From Cognatundibacterium griseum (lineage in GTDB: Bacteria; Pseudomonadota; Gammaproteobacteria; Burkholderiales; Burkholderiaceae_D): DNA of 64,000 nucleotides. The position numbers and the translations under genes are program-made. Below the pieces are notes generated by a model, which worked only from the letters and a program-made list of their open reading frames with translations, did no database searches and was not told where the DNA came from. The stretch covers positions 496,001 to 560,000 of the forward strand of contig NZ_JACOGC010000002.1 of assembly GCF_014284195.1 (NCBI RefSeq). Direction: 5' to 3'. This document shows, one piece after another, positions 54,914 to 64,000 of this stretch (position 1 is its first letter; each line of letters opens with the position of its first letter).

Positions 54914-56311
54914 TTACAACGCCAGTTTCTGACGTGCGCGAACGATGGCGCTGCGAACCTGATCCGGCGCGGTACCGCCGATATGATTGCGTGCAGCCAC
55001 TGAGCCTTCCAGTGTCAGAACCTGGAAAATATCTTCGGCGATCAGTGGTGAATAAGTTTGCAATTCTTCCAGTGGCATGTCGCTGAGATCGCAGCCTTTT
55101 TCAACGCAGGTTTTCACGGCATGCGCAACTGCTTCGTGCGCATCGCGGAAAGGCAATCCCTTTTTGACCAGATAGTCCGCCAGATCGGTTGCTGTGGCGT
55201 AACCCTGCAGTGCTGCAGCACGCATTGCTTCGGGTTTGACCTGTATACCGCCAGCCATGTCCGCAAAAATGCGCAGGGTATCAATCAGGGTGTCGACCGT
55301 ATCGAACAGTGGTTCTTTGTCTTCCTGATTGTCTTTGTTGTACGCCAGCGGCTGGCCTTTCATCAGGGTCAGCAAGGCAATCAGGTGACCATTCACGCGA
55401 CCGGTTTTGCCGCGTGCCAGTTCGGGTACATCAGGATTTTTCTTTTGCGGCATGATGGATGAGCCGGTACAGAAGCGGTCTGCAATATCGATGAAGCCAA
55501 CGCGCGGACTCATCCAGATAATCAGCTCTTCTGACATGCGGGAAATATGCGTCATGATCAGTGCGGCAGCAGCGCAGAACTCAATCGCAAAGTCACGGTC
55601 AGAAACGGCATCCAGTGAGTTATAGCAGACCTCATCAAAACCGAGAGTACGGGCAACCCGTTCGCGGTCAATCGGGAAGGTGGTGCCGGCCAGCGCTGCT
55701 GCGCCCAATGGCAGGCGGTTGACACGTTTGCGGCAGTCCAGCATACGTTCGGTGTCGCGGCTGAACATTTCCACGTAAGCGAGCATGTGATGACCAAAAG
55801 TAATGGGCTGCGCCACTTGCATGTGGGTGAATCCCGGGAGGATTGTGTCTGTATTTTTTTCCGCCAGGTCGATCAGTGCACTGCGCAGTGTGCGCAGTAA
55901 ATCAGCAATCTGATCAATCGCGTTGCGCATATACAGGCGGATATCGGTGGCTACCTGATCGTTGCGCGAGCGTCCGGTATGCAAACGTTTTCCTGCATCA
56001 CCAACCAGCTCGGTCAGGCGTTTTTCAATATTCAGGTGTACGTCTTCCAGATCCAGCAGCCATTCGAACTGACCCGATTCAATTTCTGACAGAATTTGTG
56101 CCATGCCGCTCTGTATTGCCGCGTAGTCTTCAGTGCTGATGATTTTTTGCGCGCTCAGCATTTCAGCATGGGCCAGTGAACCTTGAATATCAACCGTTGC
56201 CATGCGGTTATCGAAAAAAACGGAGGCCGTATAGCGTTTCACCAGATCGGAAACCGGTTCGGAAAAACGGGCAGACCATGCCTCGCTCTTTTTGTTGAAT
56301 TGTGATGTCAT
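54914..56311 (-). CDS. argH: Argininosuccinate lyase
   Basis: Last step of arginine synthesis: cleaves argininosuccinate to arginine and fumarate. 465 residues. Fumarase/aspartase superfamily signature [12 protein letters not shown] is present, with [13 protein letters not shown] and [10 protein letters not shown] as active-site segments. The ATG at 56311 gives the standard N-terminus [13 protein letters not shown]; the longer frame from 56425 would overlap the algZ promoter and start. Divergent from algZ over 71 bases, an arrangement shared with pseudomonads and Burkholderiales. Confidence 0.97.
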   Translation of the reverse strand: MTSQFNKKSEAWSARFSEPVSDLVKRYTASVFFDNRMATVDIQGSLAHAEMLSAQKIISTEDYAAIQSGMAQILSEIESGQFEWLLDLEDVHLNIEKRLTELVGDAGKRLHTGRSRNDQVATDIRLYMRNAIDQIADLLRTLRSALIDLAEKNTDTILPGFTHMQVAQPITFGHHMLAYVEMFSRDTERMLDCRKRVNRLPLGAAALAGTTFPIDRERVARTLGFDEVCYNSLDAVSDRDFAIEFCAAAALIMTHISRMSEELIIWMSPRVGFIDIADRFCTGSSIMPQKKNPDVPELARGKTGRVNGHLIALLTLMKGQPLAYNKDNQEDKEPLFDTVDTLIDTLRIFADMAGGIQVKPEAMRAAALQGYATATDLADYLVKKGLPFRDAHEAVAHAVKTCVEKGCDLSDMPLEELQTYSPLIAEDIFQVLTLEGSVAARNHIGGTAPDQVRSAIVRARQKLAL

Positions 56312-56382
56312 AATAGATAGATTGCCGTGATTGGCTGCGGTTGGCGATAAATTACCCCCGATTATAAAACACCGCGCTGCTT

Positions 56383-57450
56383 TTGCCTGAGCAAAACCCG
56401 ATGAGACCAGCCTTGCCTGCGACAACTGATGAACCCGTGATTCCCGATTGCTGCAATATCGGGGTGATTTTCCGTGTTTTACTTGGCGTCAGTCTGATGG
56501 TTCTGATGGGACTGGGCGCGCGTGGCGACAGCTGGGATCTGGTGCTGCAAAATTTCATTGAGATTTCGATACTCATTGACCTGATTGTTTTGCTGTCATT
56601 GCTGATCCTGTGTGCTGGCCGCCGTTATGCTTACCGTCACCCGTTTTCTGCCTGGGCGCAGCGCTTGCTGTGTATGGCCGTTCCGGGGCTGATCAGTTTT
56701 CTCTCTCTCGTCTTCATGGCAGACAATGCCTGGTTCGCAGAGGCGTTTCCGCATCTTGACCGGGTTTATCTGGTAACCCTGAGCGTATTGCTTGGAGGGC
56801 TTTTCCAACATTATTTTGAGCTGCGGATGAAAGCGTATTCTCCAGCGTTAGGGGAGGCACGTTTGCAGGCGCTGCAGGCGCGTATTCGCCCGCATTTTCT
56901 GTTCAATAGCTTAAATACTGCCTTGTCGCTGATCCGCCATGAGCCCCGTCGTGCAGAAACGGTGCTCGAGGATTTGTCTGATTTGTTTCGTGTGCTGATG
57001 CGTGATACCCGTTACATGACAAGTCTGCTGGAGGAATTACAGCTGTGCCGGCAATATCTGGCGATCGAATCATTGCGGCTTGGAGACCGCCTGCATCTCG
57101 TCTGGGACATGCCGCAGTTAAGCGACAATGATCTGCGGCAGATTGAAATTCCGGCATTATTGTTGCAACCGCTGCTCGAAAATGCCGTTCACTATGGCGT
57201 GGAGCCTGCCGTTGCGCAGGCCACCATTGAAATCCATATTCAGCGGACGCTGGATAAGATTGACATCCTGATCCGGAATCCTGTTCATCCGCACCGGCAA
57301 TCCGGAGAAGCGCTGATTTCTGGTAACCAGATGGCGCTGGAAAATATCCGTCAGCGCCTGGCATTGCTTTACGATATGGAGGCTGCATTGCAGACGGCAG
57401 AGAAGAATGGTTTTTTCGAGGTCAGAATTTATTTTCCGGTCAGCCGGTGA
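56383..57450 (+). CDS. algZ: LytS/AlgZ-type sensor histidine kinase
   Basis: Membrane-bound sensor kinase of the LytTR-associated type, 355 residues. About four transmembrane helices lie in residues 25-145 (e.g. [18 protein letters not shown]). The His_kinase domain follows with phospho-acceptor His171 in [12 protein letters not shown] and a HATPase region containing [16 protein letters not shown]. Its gene overlaps algR by four bases (GTGA). A start at the Met at 56401 is equally possible. Homologues control alginate, pili or virulence factors; its targets here are unknown. Confidence 0.93.
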   Translation: MPEQNPMRPALPATTDEPVIPDCCNIGVIFRVLLGVSLMVLMGLGARGDSWDLVLQNFIEISILIDLIVLLSLLILCAGRRYAYRHPFSAWAQRLLCMAVPGLISFLSLVFMADNAWFAEAFPHLDRVYLVTLSVLLGGLFQHYFELRMKAYSPALGEARLQALQARIRPHFLFNSLNTALSLIRHEPRRAETVLEDLSDLFRVLMRDTRYMTSLLEELQLCRQYLAIESLRLGDRLHLVWDMPQLSDNDLRQIEIPALLLQPLLENAVHYGVEPAVAQATIEIHIQRTLDKIDILIRNPVHPHRQSGEALISGNQMALENIRQRLALLYDMEAALQTAEKNGFFEVRIYFPVSR

Positions 57451-58259
57451 ATGTGATGAATAAACCGACAATCTTGATTGTGGATGATGAAGCGCCGGCT
57501 CGGCAGCGCCTGAAGGATCTGTTGTCCGATCTGCGTGAGCAATGCCCGCACATCCTGTCGGGTGAGGCGGATAATGCCCGGGATGCGTTGCTGAAAGTGA
57601 GGCAGTTGCATCCTGATATCCTGCTGCTGGATGTGCAGATGCCGGAAATGAATGGCATCCAAATGGCGCAATATTTGCGAGATCATTCATCTGAATACGG
57701 CGTTCCCGCGATTATTTATGTGACAGCTTACGATGCTTTTGCTGTCCCGGCGTTTGAAGTTCAGGCCAGTGATTATCTCGTCAAGCCGGTGCGGGTGGCA
57801 CGTTTGCAGGATGCGATTACCCGGGTTGTGCAGCGTGGTCTGCCATCAGCGCCGGCAACTTCTGAACTGCCGCCGGAAGCGCTGCGCAAGAGTCATTTTT
57901 CAGTTCCGGAGCGCGGGCGGATATTGCTGGTGCCGGCAGATGATGTTTTGTATCTGAAGGCGGATCAGAAATACGTGTCATTGCATACTGCCGATAAATC
58001 TTATTTGCTGGAGGACTCCCTGCTTTCGATTGAAGCGGCATTCAGTGAGCGTTTCGTCCGGGTGCACCGCAATGCGCTGGTTGCCCGGACAGCAATTGCA
58101 GGAGCGGAGCGGGTGGTTCAGGCTTCGGATATGGAGGGAGGACAGGAGCGGGTATCTGAAAACTGGCAAGTCATCATTGCCGGCTCCCCTGAGCGTTTGC
58201 CTGTCTCACGTCGTCAGTGGCCGGTCATCAAAGTGCTGGTGAAAAGCGAGGGGCGCTAG
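57447..58259 (+). CDS. algR: LytTR-family response regulator AlgR
   Basis: DNA-binding response regulator, 270 residues, partner of AlgZ. The receiver domain (1-130) carries Asp62 in LLLDVQMP and IVDDEAPARQ. The C-terminal LytTR domain has VLYLKADQKYVSLHTADKSYL and RVHRNALVAR, which is the DNA-binding pattern. The GTG start overlaps the algZ stop; ATG 57456 is a fallback. In many relatives hemC/hemD follow algR, but here they do not. Confidence 0.93.
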   Translation: MNVMNKPTILIVDDEAPARQRLKDLLSDLREQCPHILSGEADNARDALLKVRQLHPDILLLDVQMPEMNGIQMAQYLRDHSSEYGVPAIIYVTAYDAFAVPAFEVQASDYLVKPVRVARLQDAITRVVQRGLPSAPATSELPPEALRKSHFSVPERGRILLVPADDVLYLKADQKYVSLHTADKSYLLEDSLLSIEAAFSERFVRVHRNALVARTAIAGAERVVQASDMEGGQERVSENWQVIIAGSPERLPVSRRQWPVIKVLVKSEGR

Positions 58260-58328
58260 ATGTGCGCTAGAGGTGCGTTTGATGCAGAGGATGCGGATTA
58301 AAAATACGGCGCGTGGCAGAGGTGCTAT

Positions 58329-58556
58329 TCAGCGCCAGACTGGCAGTCCGGTGAGGTCCGTATTGTCATCGTTGACCCAGGCAGGTAAACCGCTCAGGTC
58401 TGTCGGCCCCAGTGCCTCCAGTAAATCCAGCTGTTCCTGACGGCTCGTTCTGATACGTTTGGTTTGCGCGGAATTTTTCCTGACTTCAGGTTCAGCAAAG
58501 GCGGGTTCGGCAAAACCCGGTAATTCCAGGGTGGCGTTATCTTTGTAATCTTTCAT
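58329..58556 (-). CDS. Small repeat-containing protein of unknown function (75 residues)
   Basis: I do not recognise a family. The sequence has two near-identical nine-residue units, TDLSGLPAW (residues 53-61 region) and TDLTGLPVW at the C-terminus, plus an internal FAEPAFAEPE duplication. The N-terminal half is acidic, the middle is basic (TKRIRTSRQEQ), and there is no membrane segment. It lies downstream of the initiator tRNA on the same strand and converges with algR. The start is ATG 58556 without a strong Shine-Dalgarno. Confidence 0.6.
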   Translation of the reverse strand: MKDYKDNATLELPGFAEPAFAEPEVRKNSAQTKRIRTSRQEQLDLLEALGPTDLSGLPAWVNDDNTDLTGLPVWR

Positions 58557-58689
58557 CGGGCATATTCATCTGGTTGGCTGATCCTGGAGTCGGCAGGCAT
58601 ACCGGCACCCGGCATCGTTTTTCAACTGTGCCATGGGATGTTGCCGATCAATGCTGCTGACTTGAGATTGTGCGAACGCACTTTGAATT

Positions 58690-58766
<77 letters not shown>

Positions 58767-58970
58767 TCTGAAGAGGGCGAATTCTACATGGCTGACCACA
58801 GATATACAAGGGAAGATGGAAAATAATTTATCCTCATTTCGGCAAATCAGGAAAGCGACTGATTTTTGGCCGCGAACCGGCATGTTCCTGTGCATGCCGC
58901 AATTAAGCCATGCATAATGAAGCTGCATGTGCTGAATGCCGTTATTAAGAGATCAGGAGAAGTCGTTGTG

Positions 58971-60341
58971 ATGGAATATGAAGTAATGGATACGCAGATT
59001 TCGCCGGAAGGGCGAATGGAGGTTTTGTCGAAGGCCGAAGTGAATATGCTGCTGGATAACAGCCACGGCGGCCTGTATCAGGTGTTTCGCAATTGTGCGC
59101 TGGCCGTGCTGAATTGCGGCAGCGGTCTGGATGACGGGAAAGAGCTGCTGGAACGTTATCCTGATTTTGAAATCACCATCCTGCAGCGTGAGCGGGGCAT
59201 CAAGCTGGATGTGAAGCGGGCGCCTGCCAGCGCCTTTGTGAATGGCGTGATGATCAAGGGGATTCAGGAGCATTTGTTTGCCGTGCTGAGGGATATTCTG
59301 TTCATCAATGCAGAAATGTCGGCGGGGAATAAATTTGATCTGAATTCGACCGAGGGTGTGACAGATGTGGTGTTTCATGTTTTGCGGAATGCCAACCTGT
59401 TGCGGCCGCAGGTGAATCCGAATCTGGTGGTTTGCTGGGGCGGTCATTCGATTTCCGGTGCAGAGTATGACTACACCAAGCAGGTTGGATACCAGCTTGG
59501 TTTGCGCGGCATGGATATCTGCACCGGTTGCGGCCCGGGAGCCATGAAAGGGCCGATGAAGGGCGCCACGATTGGCCATGCCAAGCAGCGCATCAACAGC
59601 GGTCGTTATATCGGCTTGACTGAGCCGGGCATTATTGCGGCGGAAGCGCCGAATCCGATTGTGAATGATCTGGTGATCATGCCGGATATTGAGAAACGGC
59701 TGGAAGCCTTTGTCCGTACCGGTCATGCTGTGGTGGTGTTCCCCGGTGGCGCTGGTACTGCAGAAGAAATTTTATATTTGCTCGGTATTTTGCTGCATCC
59801 GGATAACACTGGTCTGCCTTTTCCGCTCATTTTTACCGGCCCTGAGAGCGCTGCCGAATATTTCCGGCAAATTGATCGCTTTATCGGTGACACGCTGGGC
59901 GCGCGCGCTCAGCAACTCTATCAGATCATCATCAATGATCCGACCCGGGTTGCAATCGAGGTCGAAGCCGGGATCAGGAAGGTGCGCGAATTCCGCAAGC
60001 AAAAAGGGGATGCCTATTACTTTAACTGGATGCTTAAAATCGACCAGGAATTCCAGCATCCGTTCGAGCCTACGCATGAGAATATGCGCAATCTGGCATT
60101 GCACAAAAATCAGGAAGTGCATGTGCTTGCAGCAAACTTACGCCGCGCCTTTTCCGGTGTGGTGGCTGGGAATGTGAAAAACCAGGGGATCAGGGCGATT
60201 GAGCAGTACGGGAATTTTGAGATTTCCGGGGATGCGGAAATGATGGAGTCCATGGATGCTCTGTTAAGCTCGTTTGTTGCGCAAAACCGCATGAAACTTC
60301 CCGGCAAGGCTTATGCGCCGTGTTACAGGATACTGAAATGA
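58971..60341 (+). CDS. ppnN: Pyrimidine/purine nucleotide 5'-monophosphate nucleosidase PpnN
   Basis: LOG-family nucleotide nucleosidase (YgdH), which splits nucleoside monophosphates to ribose 5-phosphate and base and in E. coli is stimulated by (p)ppGpp. 456 residues, against 454 in E. coli. It matches along its length: ISPEGRMEVLSKAEV, LYQVFRNCALAVLNCGSGLDD, WGGHSISGAEYDYTK, the LOG motif VVFPGGAGTAEE and YFNWMLKI. ATG 58971 is chosen since AGGAGA lies ten bases upstream; an in-frame ATG at 58986 matches the E. coli start. The tRNA lies upstream on the opposite strand. Confidence 0.93.
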   Translation: MEYEVMDTQISPEGRMEVLSKAEVNMLLDNSHGGLYQVFRNCALAVLNCGSGLDDGKELLERYPDFEITILQRERGIKLDVKRAPASAFVNGVMIKGIQEHLFAVLRDILFINAEMSAGNKFDLNSTEGVTDVVFHVLRNANLLRPQVNPNLVVCWGGHSISGAEYDYTKQVGYQLGLRGMDICTGCGPGAMKGPMKGATIGHAKQRINSGRYIGLTEPGIIAAEAPNPIVNDLVIMPDIEKRLEAFVRTGHAVVVFPGGAGTAEEILYLLGILLHPDNTGLPFPLIFTGPESAAEYFRQIDRFIGDTLGARAQQLYQIIINDPTRVAIEVEAGIRKVREFRKQKGDAYYFNWMLKIDQEFQHPFEPTHENMRNLALHKNQEVHVLAANLRRAFSGVVAGNVKNQGIRAIEQYGNFEISGDAEMMESMDALLSSFVAQNRMKLPGKAYAPCYRILK

Positions 60342-60502
60342 CATCCTGAATCCCGGGGGGGAAGGAGTAAGACGGCGTCACAGCCTGAGTCTCCTTGTCG
60401 GATGTCGCAAAATATTCCTGATGAGACATAAATTTACTTGGCTTATCTTCCGGAATTGGTAACATATGTCGGGTCAGTTCCATTCTTTTTAGGGAAATCA
60501 TC

Positions 60503-61459
60503 ATGAGTACTGTGCAGCAAGAAGTGGATGAACGTACCAACCTTACTGGTTCCAATAAATTTGAACTGCTGCTGTTCAGACTCGGGGGAGATGCCAATGG
60601 CGATCGCTCTGAACTGTTTGGTATCAATGTATTCAAGGTACGCGAAATCGTTGCGATGCCCACCATTACTGCAGTTGCCGGCTCTTTGCCGCATATGCTG
60701 GGTGTGGTGAATCTGCGCGGTCAGATCATTCCCGTGATCGACTTACCTGCCGTGGTTGGCTGCACGCCAAAGACCGGTTTGAACATCATGCTGGTGACCG
60801 AATATGCGCGTACCACCCAGGGTTTTGCGGTGGAATCGGTAGAGGAAATTGTCCGCCTGGACTGGAATCAGGTTTTATCAGCTGAAAACAGTGCAGTTCG
60901 CGGCATGGTAACCAGCATTGCCCGTCTGGATGGGGATACGGAAAATACCCGGCTTGCCCAGGTGCTCGATGTTGAGCAGATTTTACGTCAGATTACGCCA
61001 TCCGACAGTAAGGAAGTCGATCCGGAAACGATGGGTGATAAGCTGAAGATGCGGGATGGCGCTGTGATTCTCGCCGCCGACGACTCCAGTGTCGCACGCA
61101 GCCTGATTGAGCAGGCGTTGTCAGCGATTGGCGCGCCATACATTATGACCAAGACCGGTAAAGAGGCCTGGGAGAAGCTGCAGGCGCTGACTGCGGCAGC
61201 ACAGGCTGAGGGGCGGGCGGTCAGTGATAAGGTGGCAATGGTGCTGACTGACCTGGAAATGCCGGAAATGGACGGATTTACCCTGACCCGAAAAATTAAA
61301 CAGGACGAGCGCTTCAAGGCCTTGCCGGTCATCATTCACTCATCGTTGTCTGGGTCTACCAATGAAGAGCATATCAAGACCGTTGGTGCAGACGCTTATG
61401 TCGCAAAATTTGTCGCTGAAGAGCTGGCAGCTGCAATCAGAAAAGTTTTGGCCAAATAA
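60503..61459 (+). CDS. cheV: Chemotaxis coupling protein CheV
   Basis: Couples chemoreceptors to CheA. The 318-residue protein has a CheW domain in residues 20-165 (LFGINVFKVREIV, GVVNLRGQIIPVIDLPAVVG) and a receiver domain from about 185 to 315, with Asp250 in LTDLEMPEMDG and the AADDS acidic pair near 201. The receiver probably tunes signal output by phosphorylation. No other chemotaxis genes are in the window. A terminator follows. Confidence 0.95.
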   Translation: MSTVQQEVDERTNLTGSNKFELLLFRLGGDANGDRSELFGINVFKVREIVAMPTITAVAGSLPHMLGVVNLRGQIIPVIDLPAVVGCTPKTGLNIMLVTEYARTTQGFAVESVEEIVRLDWNQVLSAENSAVRGMVTSIARLDGDTENTRLAQVLDVEQILRQITPSDSKEVDPETMGDKLKMRDGAVILAADDSSVARSLIEQALSAIGAPYIMTKTGKEAWEKLQALTAAAQAEGRAVSDKVAMVLTDLEMPEMDGFTLTRKIKQDERFKALPVIIHSSLSGSTNEEHIKTVGADAYVAKFVAEELAAAIRKVLAK

Positions 61460-61484
61460 TCAGCCGGATTCTTAGGGCTTATCG

Positions 61485-61515
61485 AAAGCGCCGTTTTGCA
61501 ACGGCGCTTTTTTTA
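61485..61515 (+). terminator. Terminator after cheV
   Basis: AAAGCGCCGTT (61485-61495) pairs with AACGGCGCTTT (61500-61510) over TTGC, followed by a T-run. Its symmetry may also serve the convergent gene at 61577. Confidence 0.88.
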
Positions 61516-61576
61516 TGGAAAAAACAGTGTAAAAGCCGCTACGGAGCAGCGCACTTTTACATTTTCTACCACTGGT

Positions 61577-62080
61577 TCAACGGTTTTGAGCAGGAACCGC
61601 ACGCCAGCCACCGGGACAATCCCGTATCGCGGGATAAAAGCCATCAGGCTGATTGCAATACAACCAGTCCCCGCTGGGGTTATTGTCGGGTGAAATGGTG
61701 TTGCTATAGCTGCCGTAATGATCCGGACTGATATAGGTGCTGCTGTTGTCCCGGATATAAACGGTATTGTAGGCAGGGGTGTTGTAAATCACGGTCGGTC
61801 CAGCGTTGATGGTGGTACCTAGGACGACCTCCGGATAATACGGGTAATAACCGCGGTATCCGCCATAGTAGTAGGGGTTGTGAAAATAAGGACCGTAAGG
61901 ACCGTATGGACGGTATATCGGATACCCGACATGCACACCAATATTCCATCCTGACCGTACCGGGCTGGCTGCCCCGTAGCGTGCGCTGAGCCAGCTTTGC
62001 GCTTCACTGTCTGCGGTAGCGAGAATACTGATTCCGCTGATGATGAATGCCAGGATGTTTTTTATTTTGAATTTGTTCAT
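61577..62080 (-). CDS. Secreted Tyr/Gly/Pro-rich protein with C-terminal two-cysteine motif
   Basis: A 167-residue exported protein of unknown function. A signal peptide of about 27 residues (FIISGISILATADSEAQ) is followed by a low-complexity core, residues 50-85, rich in Tyr, Pro and Gly (PYGPYGPYF, YYYGGYRGYYPYYP), then a Ser/Asn/Thr-rich spacer. The end has a defined module with Cys142 (DWLYCNQPDG) and Cys155 (RDCPGGWRAVP), a motif I recall in other betaproteobacterial secreted proteins of unknown role. A disulfide between the two cysteines is likely. The low-complexity core might bind surfaces or other proteins; that is inference. Confidence 0.72.
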   Translation of the reverse strand: MNKFKIKNILAFIISGISILATADSEAQSWLSARYGAASPVRSGWNIGVHVGYPIYRPYGPYGPYFHNPYYYGGYRGYYPYYPEVVLGTTINAGPTVIYNTPAYNTVYIRDNSSTYISPDHYGSYSNTISPDNNPSGDWLYCNQPDGFYPAIRDCPGGWRAVPAQNR

Positions 62081-62333
62081 GTAAAAAATACCGGTTTTTC
62101 CCCGGTTGTGAAACTAAATGCCAAAAAAACACTCTGTATCAGCTTCAGCCCGATGTTGCCCGGCTGATGCGGATAAGAGACTCTTTTTCATGGTAGCAGT
62201 ATTTTGAAAATGGGTTGTTTCTTAATGTTGCATGCAAAAGAATACATGATGCGTGCGAATTGCTGATATATGGCTTATCAAGAATAAATCCGGACAAAAT
62301 AAACATAAAAAAGATCAGAACAAAGGATAAACG

Positions 62334-64000
62334 ATGATCAGGATAAGAATTTCCAGGCTGGCCTGCCTGTTGCTGGCTTTGGCGCCGGCAGTATTGCCCT
62401 TGAGCGTATTGGCAGATGCAGATGACGCCATTGTCAAACCGGGTGTCAGGGAACGCTACACGAAATATGAGTACCGGATTCCTATGCGCGACGGAACACG
62501 ACTGTTTACCGTGGTTTATGTTCCGAAAGATACTGCAAAAACATATCCCTTTCTGATGATCAGGACTCCGTATGGCAGCGGTGTGCATGACAGTGGGCAA
62601 GCCCGCTACGGCGTGGATTTTTATCCGAATGCTCTGGGGCCATCGAAAGAAATGGAAGACAGCGGATATATTTTCGTCAGCCAGGATGTGCGCGGTCGCT
62701 ATATGTCGGAAGGAGTGTGGCAGGAAATGACGCCGCATCTGAAAGCACTGCGCCAGCCGGGGGAGGGCACCGAGAGTGCGGACATGCACGATACGGTCGA
62801 ATGGCTGCTCAAAAATATTCCCGGCAATAATGGCAAGGTCGGAATCTGGGGAATTTCCTATCCGGGATTTTATACATCGGCCAGTATTATTGATTCTCAT
62901 CCTGCGATTAAAGCAGCCTCACCGCAGGCTCCGGTAACGGATCTTTTCATGGGGGACGATTCTTATCATGGCGGCGCTTTTATGCTGGCGGCCAATTTCG
63001 ATTTTTATTCCAATTTCACAGTAGAAAAAAATCCGACTACCTTACCGGGTGCCTGGCATCCGTTTGATTATGGCATGCAGGATGGTTACGCCTATTTCCT
63101 GAAATACCAGAATCTGTCGCAGATCACGGCGCAGCTCAATGAAAAACAACGCGAGCTGTTGTTGCCAACCATTGCGCATAATACTTACGATGATTTCTGG
63201 AAGTCGCGCAATATCGCCGCGCATCTGAAAAATATCCATGCGGCCGTCCTGACAGTTGGCGGCTGGTACGATGCCGAAGATCTGCAGGGGCCGCTGACAA
63301 CGTATCAGACGATTAAAAACTCCCAGAAAGAGCACTATAACGGCCTGGTCATGGGGCCGTGGTCGCATGGAGGCTGGGGGATGGCGGATGGGAAAACTCT
63401 GGGTCACGTCAGTTTCGATTCAAAGACCGGTGAGTATTACCGGAAGCGTATTCTGTTCCCATTTTTTGAGTATTACCTGAAAGGAAATGGCAATAAACCC
63501 GGCGCAGAAGCAACTATGTTTGAGACCGGCACCAATGTCTGGCGCAGTTACCCAAGCTGGCCGCCACAACAGGCAAAAAAGCAGACGCTGTATTTTTCAG
63601 CGAATGGATCGTTAAGCTGGAATGAACCGCAGGAGGAATTCAATACCTTCGATAGCTACATCAGCGATCCGAAAAAACCGGTACCGTTTATTTCTTATAC
63701 GGCGACAGGCGTTCCACGCGAATACATGGTTGGTGATCAGCGTTTTTCTGCAACCCGGCCAGATGTGCTGACATACCAGACTGAGCCACTGGAGGAAGAT
63801 GTGACCGTCGCCGGACCAGTCGAGCCTGCGCTGTTTGTATCGACGTCCGGCACGGATGCAGACTGGATCGTTAAATTGATTGATGTATATCCGGCAGAAT
63901 ATCCCGAAAAAAACATGGGAAGGGATCGTATGAACGATGTGCCACCGCCAGCGATGACGATGGCAGGTTATCAGCAGCTGGTGCGCGGTGAGCCCTTGCG
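62334..64000 (+). CDS. Exported CocE/NonD-family alpha/beta hydrolase (3' end cut by window edge)
   Basis: The frame is open from ATG 62334 to the last base (555 codons); family members are about 600-650 residues, so perhaps 50-100 are missing. A signal peptide of about 27 residues (LACLLLALAPAVLPLSVLA) predicts export. The fold matches X-Pro dipeptidyl-peptidase/CocE hydrolases (e.g. glutaryl-7-ACA acylase, cocaine esterase): the Ser175 nucleophile is in WGISYPGF, the oxyanion region is in RTPYGSGV, and the conserved SQDVRGRYMSEG and GPWSHGGW segments lie before and after. The C-terminal jelly-roll domain begins near VAGPVEPALFVSTSG. The physiological substrate is unknown. Confidence 0.88.
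   Translation, partial: MIRIRISRLACLLLALAPAVLPLSVLADADDAIVKPGVRERYTKYEYRIPMRDGTRLFTVVYVPKDTAKTYPFLMIRTPYGSGVHDSGQARYGVDFYPNALGPSKEMEDSGYIFVSQDVRGRYMSEGVWQEMTPHLKALRQPGEGTESADMHDTVEWLLKNIPGNNGKVGIWGISYPGFYTSASIIDSHPAIKAASPQAPVTDLFMGDDSYHGGAFMLAANFDFYSNFTVEKNPTTLPGAWHPFDYGMQDGYAYFLKYQNLSQITAQLNEKQRELLLPTIAHNTYDDFWKSRNIAAHLKNIHAAVLTVGGWYDAEDLQGPLTTYQTIKNSQKEHYNGLVMGPWSHGGWGMADGKTLGHVSFDSKTGEYYRKRILFPFFEYYLKGNGNKPGAEATMFETGTNVWRSYPSWPPQQAKKQTLYFSANGSLSWNEPQEEFNTFDSYISDPKKPVPFISYTATGVPREYMVGDQRFSATRPDVLTYQTEPLEEDVTVAGPVEPALFVSTSGTDADWIVKLIDVYPAEYPEKNMGRDRMNDVPPPAMTMAGYQQLVRGEPL

Overview
The window looks like a chromosomal segment of a betaproteobacterium, order Burkholderiales and most likely family Oxalobacteraceae. 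This rests on gene content and protein character: argH divergent from algZ/algR, an orphan rsxB next to nth, DUF1841, YaeQ, a single-domain 7Fe ferredoxin with its own reductase, an intracellular PHA depolymerase, a CheW-REC CheV, and roughly 50 % GC. I cannot fix the genus from sequence alone. Nearly everything is housekeeping or core metabolism. There is no prophage, CRISPR array, plasmid function or toxin-antitoxin locus that I can support; the one clear mobile element is a group II intron.

Layout. 1-3.3 kb: murI (cut by the left edge), class I fumarase and a UPF0114 membrane protein, all on the minus strand. 3.5-8.7 kb: acs, a lone MoxR ATPase, two tandem exported monohaem cytochromes c behind a candidate FNR/Anr box, a DUF1841 protein and a RutE-like reductase. 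8.7-11.3 kb: nth, rsxB and phaZ. 11.6-17.1 kb: a 1432-residue TPR-PAS-PAS hybrid kinase with two receiver domains and an Hpt domain, followed by a REC-HD-GYP regulator; together they form an apparent phosphorelay feeding c-di-GMP turnover. 17.2-26.6 kb: ferredoxin reductase and fdxA, a 2-hydroxyacid dehydrogenase, an acyl-CoA-binding protein, a YecA/SEC-C protein, srkA, rpiA, yggX, argA and a TPR lipoprotein with a transglutaminase-like Cys/His/Asp triad. 26.7-32.4 kb: hrpA, an EamA permease and a hemerythrin protein.

32.5-38.8 kb: an exported M3 oligopeptidase divergent from a TonB-dependent siderophore receptor with a Fur box over its promoter, then an SBF-like transporter coupled to a hydroxypyruvate-isomerase-family enzyme. 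38.9-45.3 kb: curA-like reductase, NTF2-like protein, purU-yaeQ, cysK, an esterase, mog and darP. 45.3-48.0 kb: the group II intron, lying in sense between darP and the divergent pmbA. 49.5-54.1 kb: a complete livKHMGF branched-chain amino acid ABC system. 54.3-58.3 kb: cupin, argH, algZ-algR. 58.3-64 kb: a small repeat-containing protein, initiator tRNA-Met, ppnN, cheV, a secreted Tyr/Gly/Pro-rich protein, and an exported CocE/NonD hydrolase cut by the right edge.

Intrinsic terminators close most convergent gene ends, several of them symmetrical and probably bidirectional. The features I find least explained are a nested inverted repeat between rpiA and yggX (23383-23465), the intron and its unclear 5' edge, the TPR hybrid kinase/HD-GYP pair, the lipoprotein with a transglutaminase-like core, and two small unidentified proteins.
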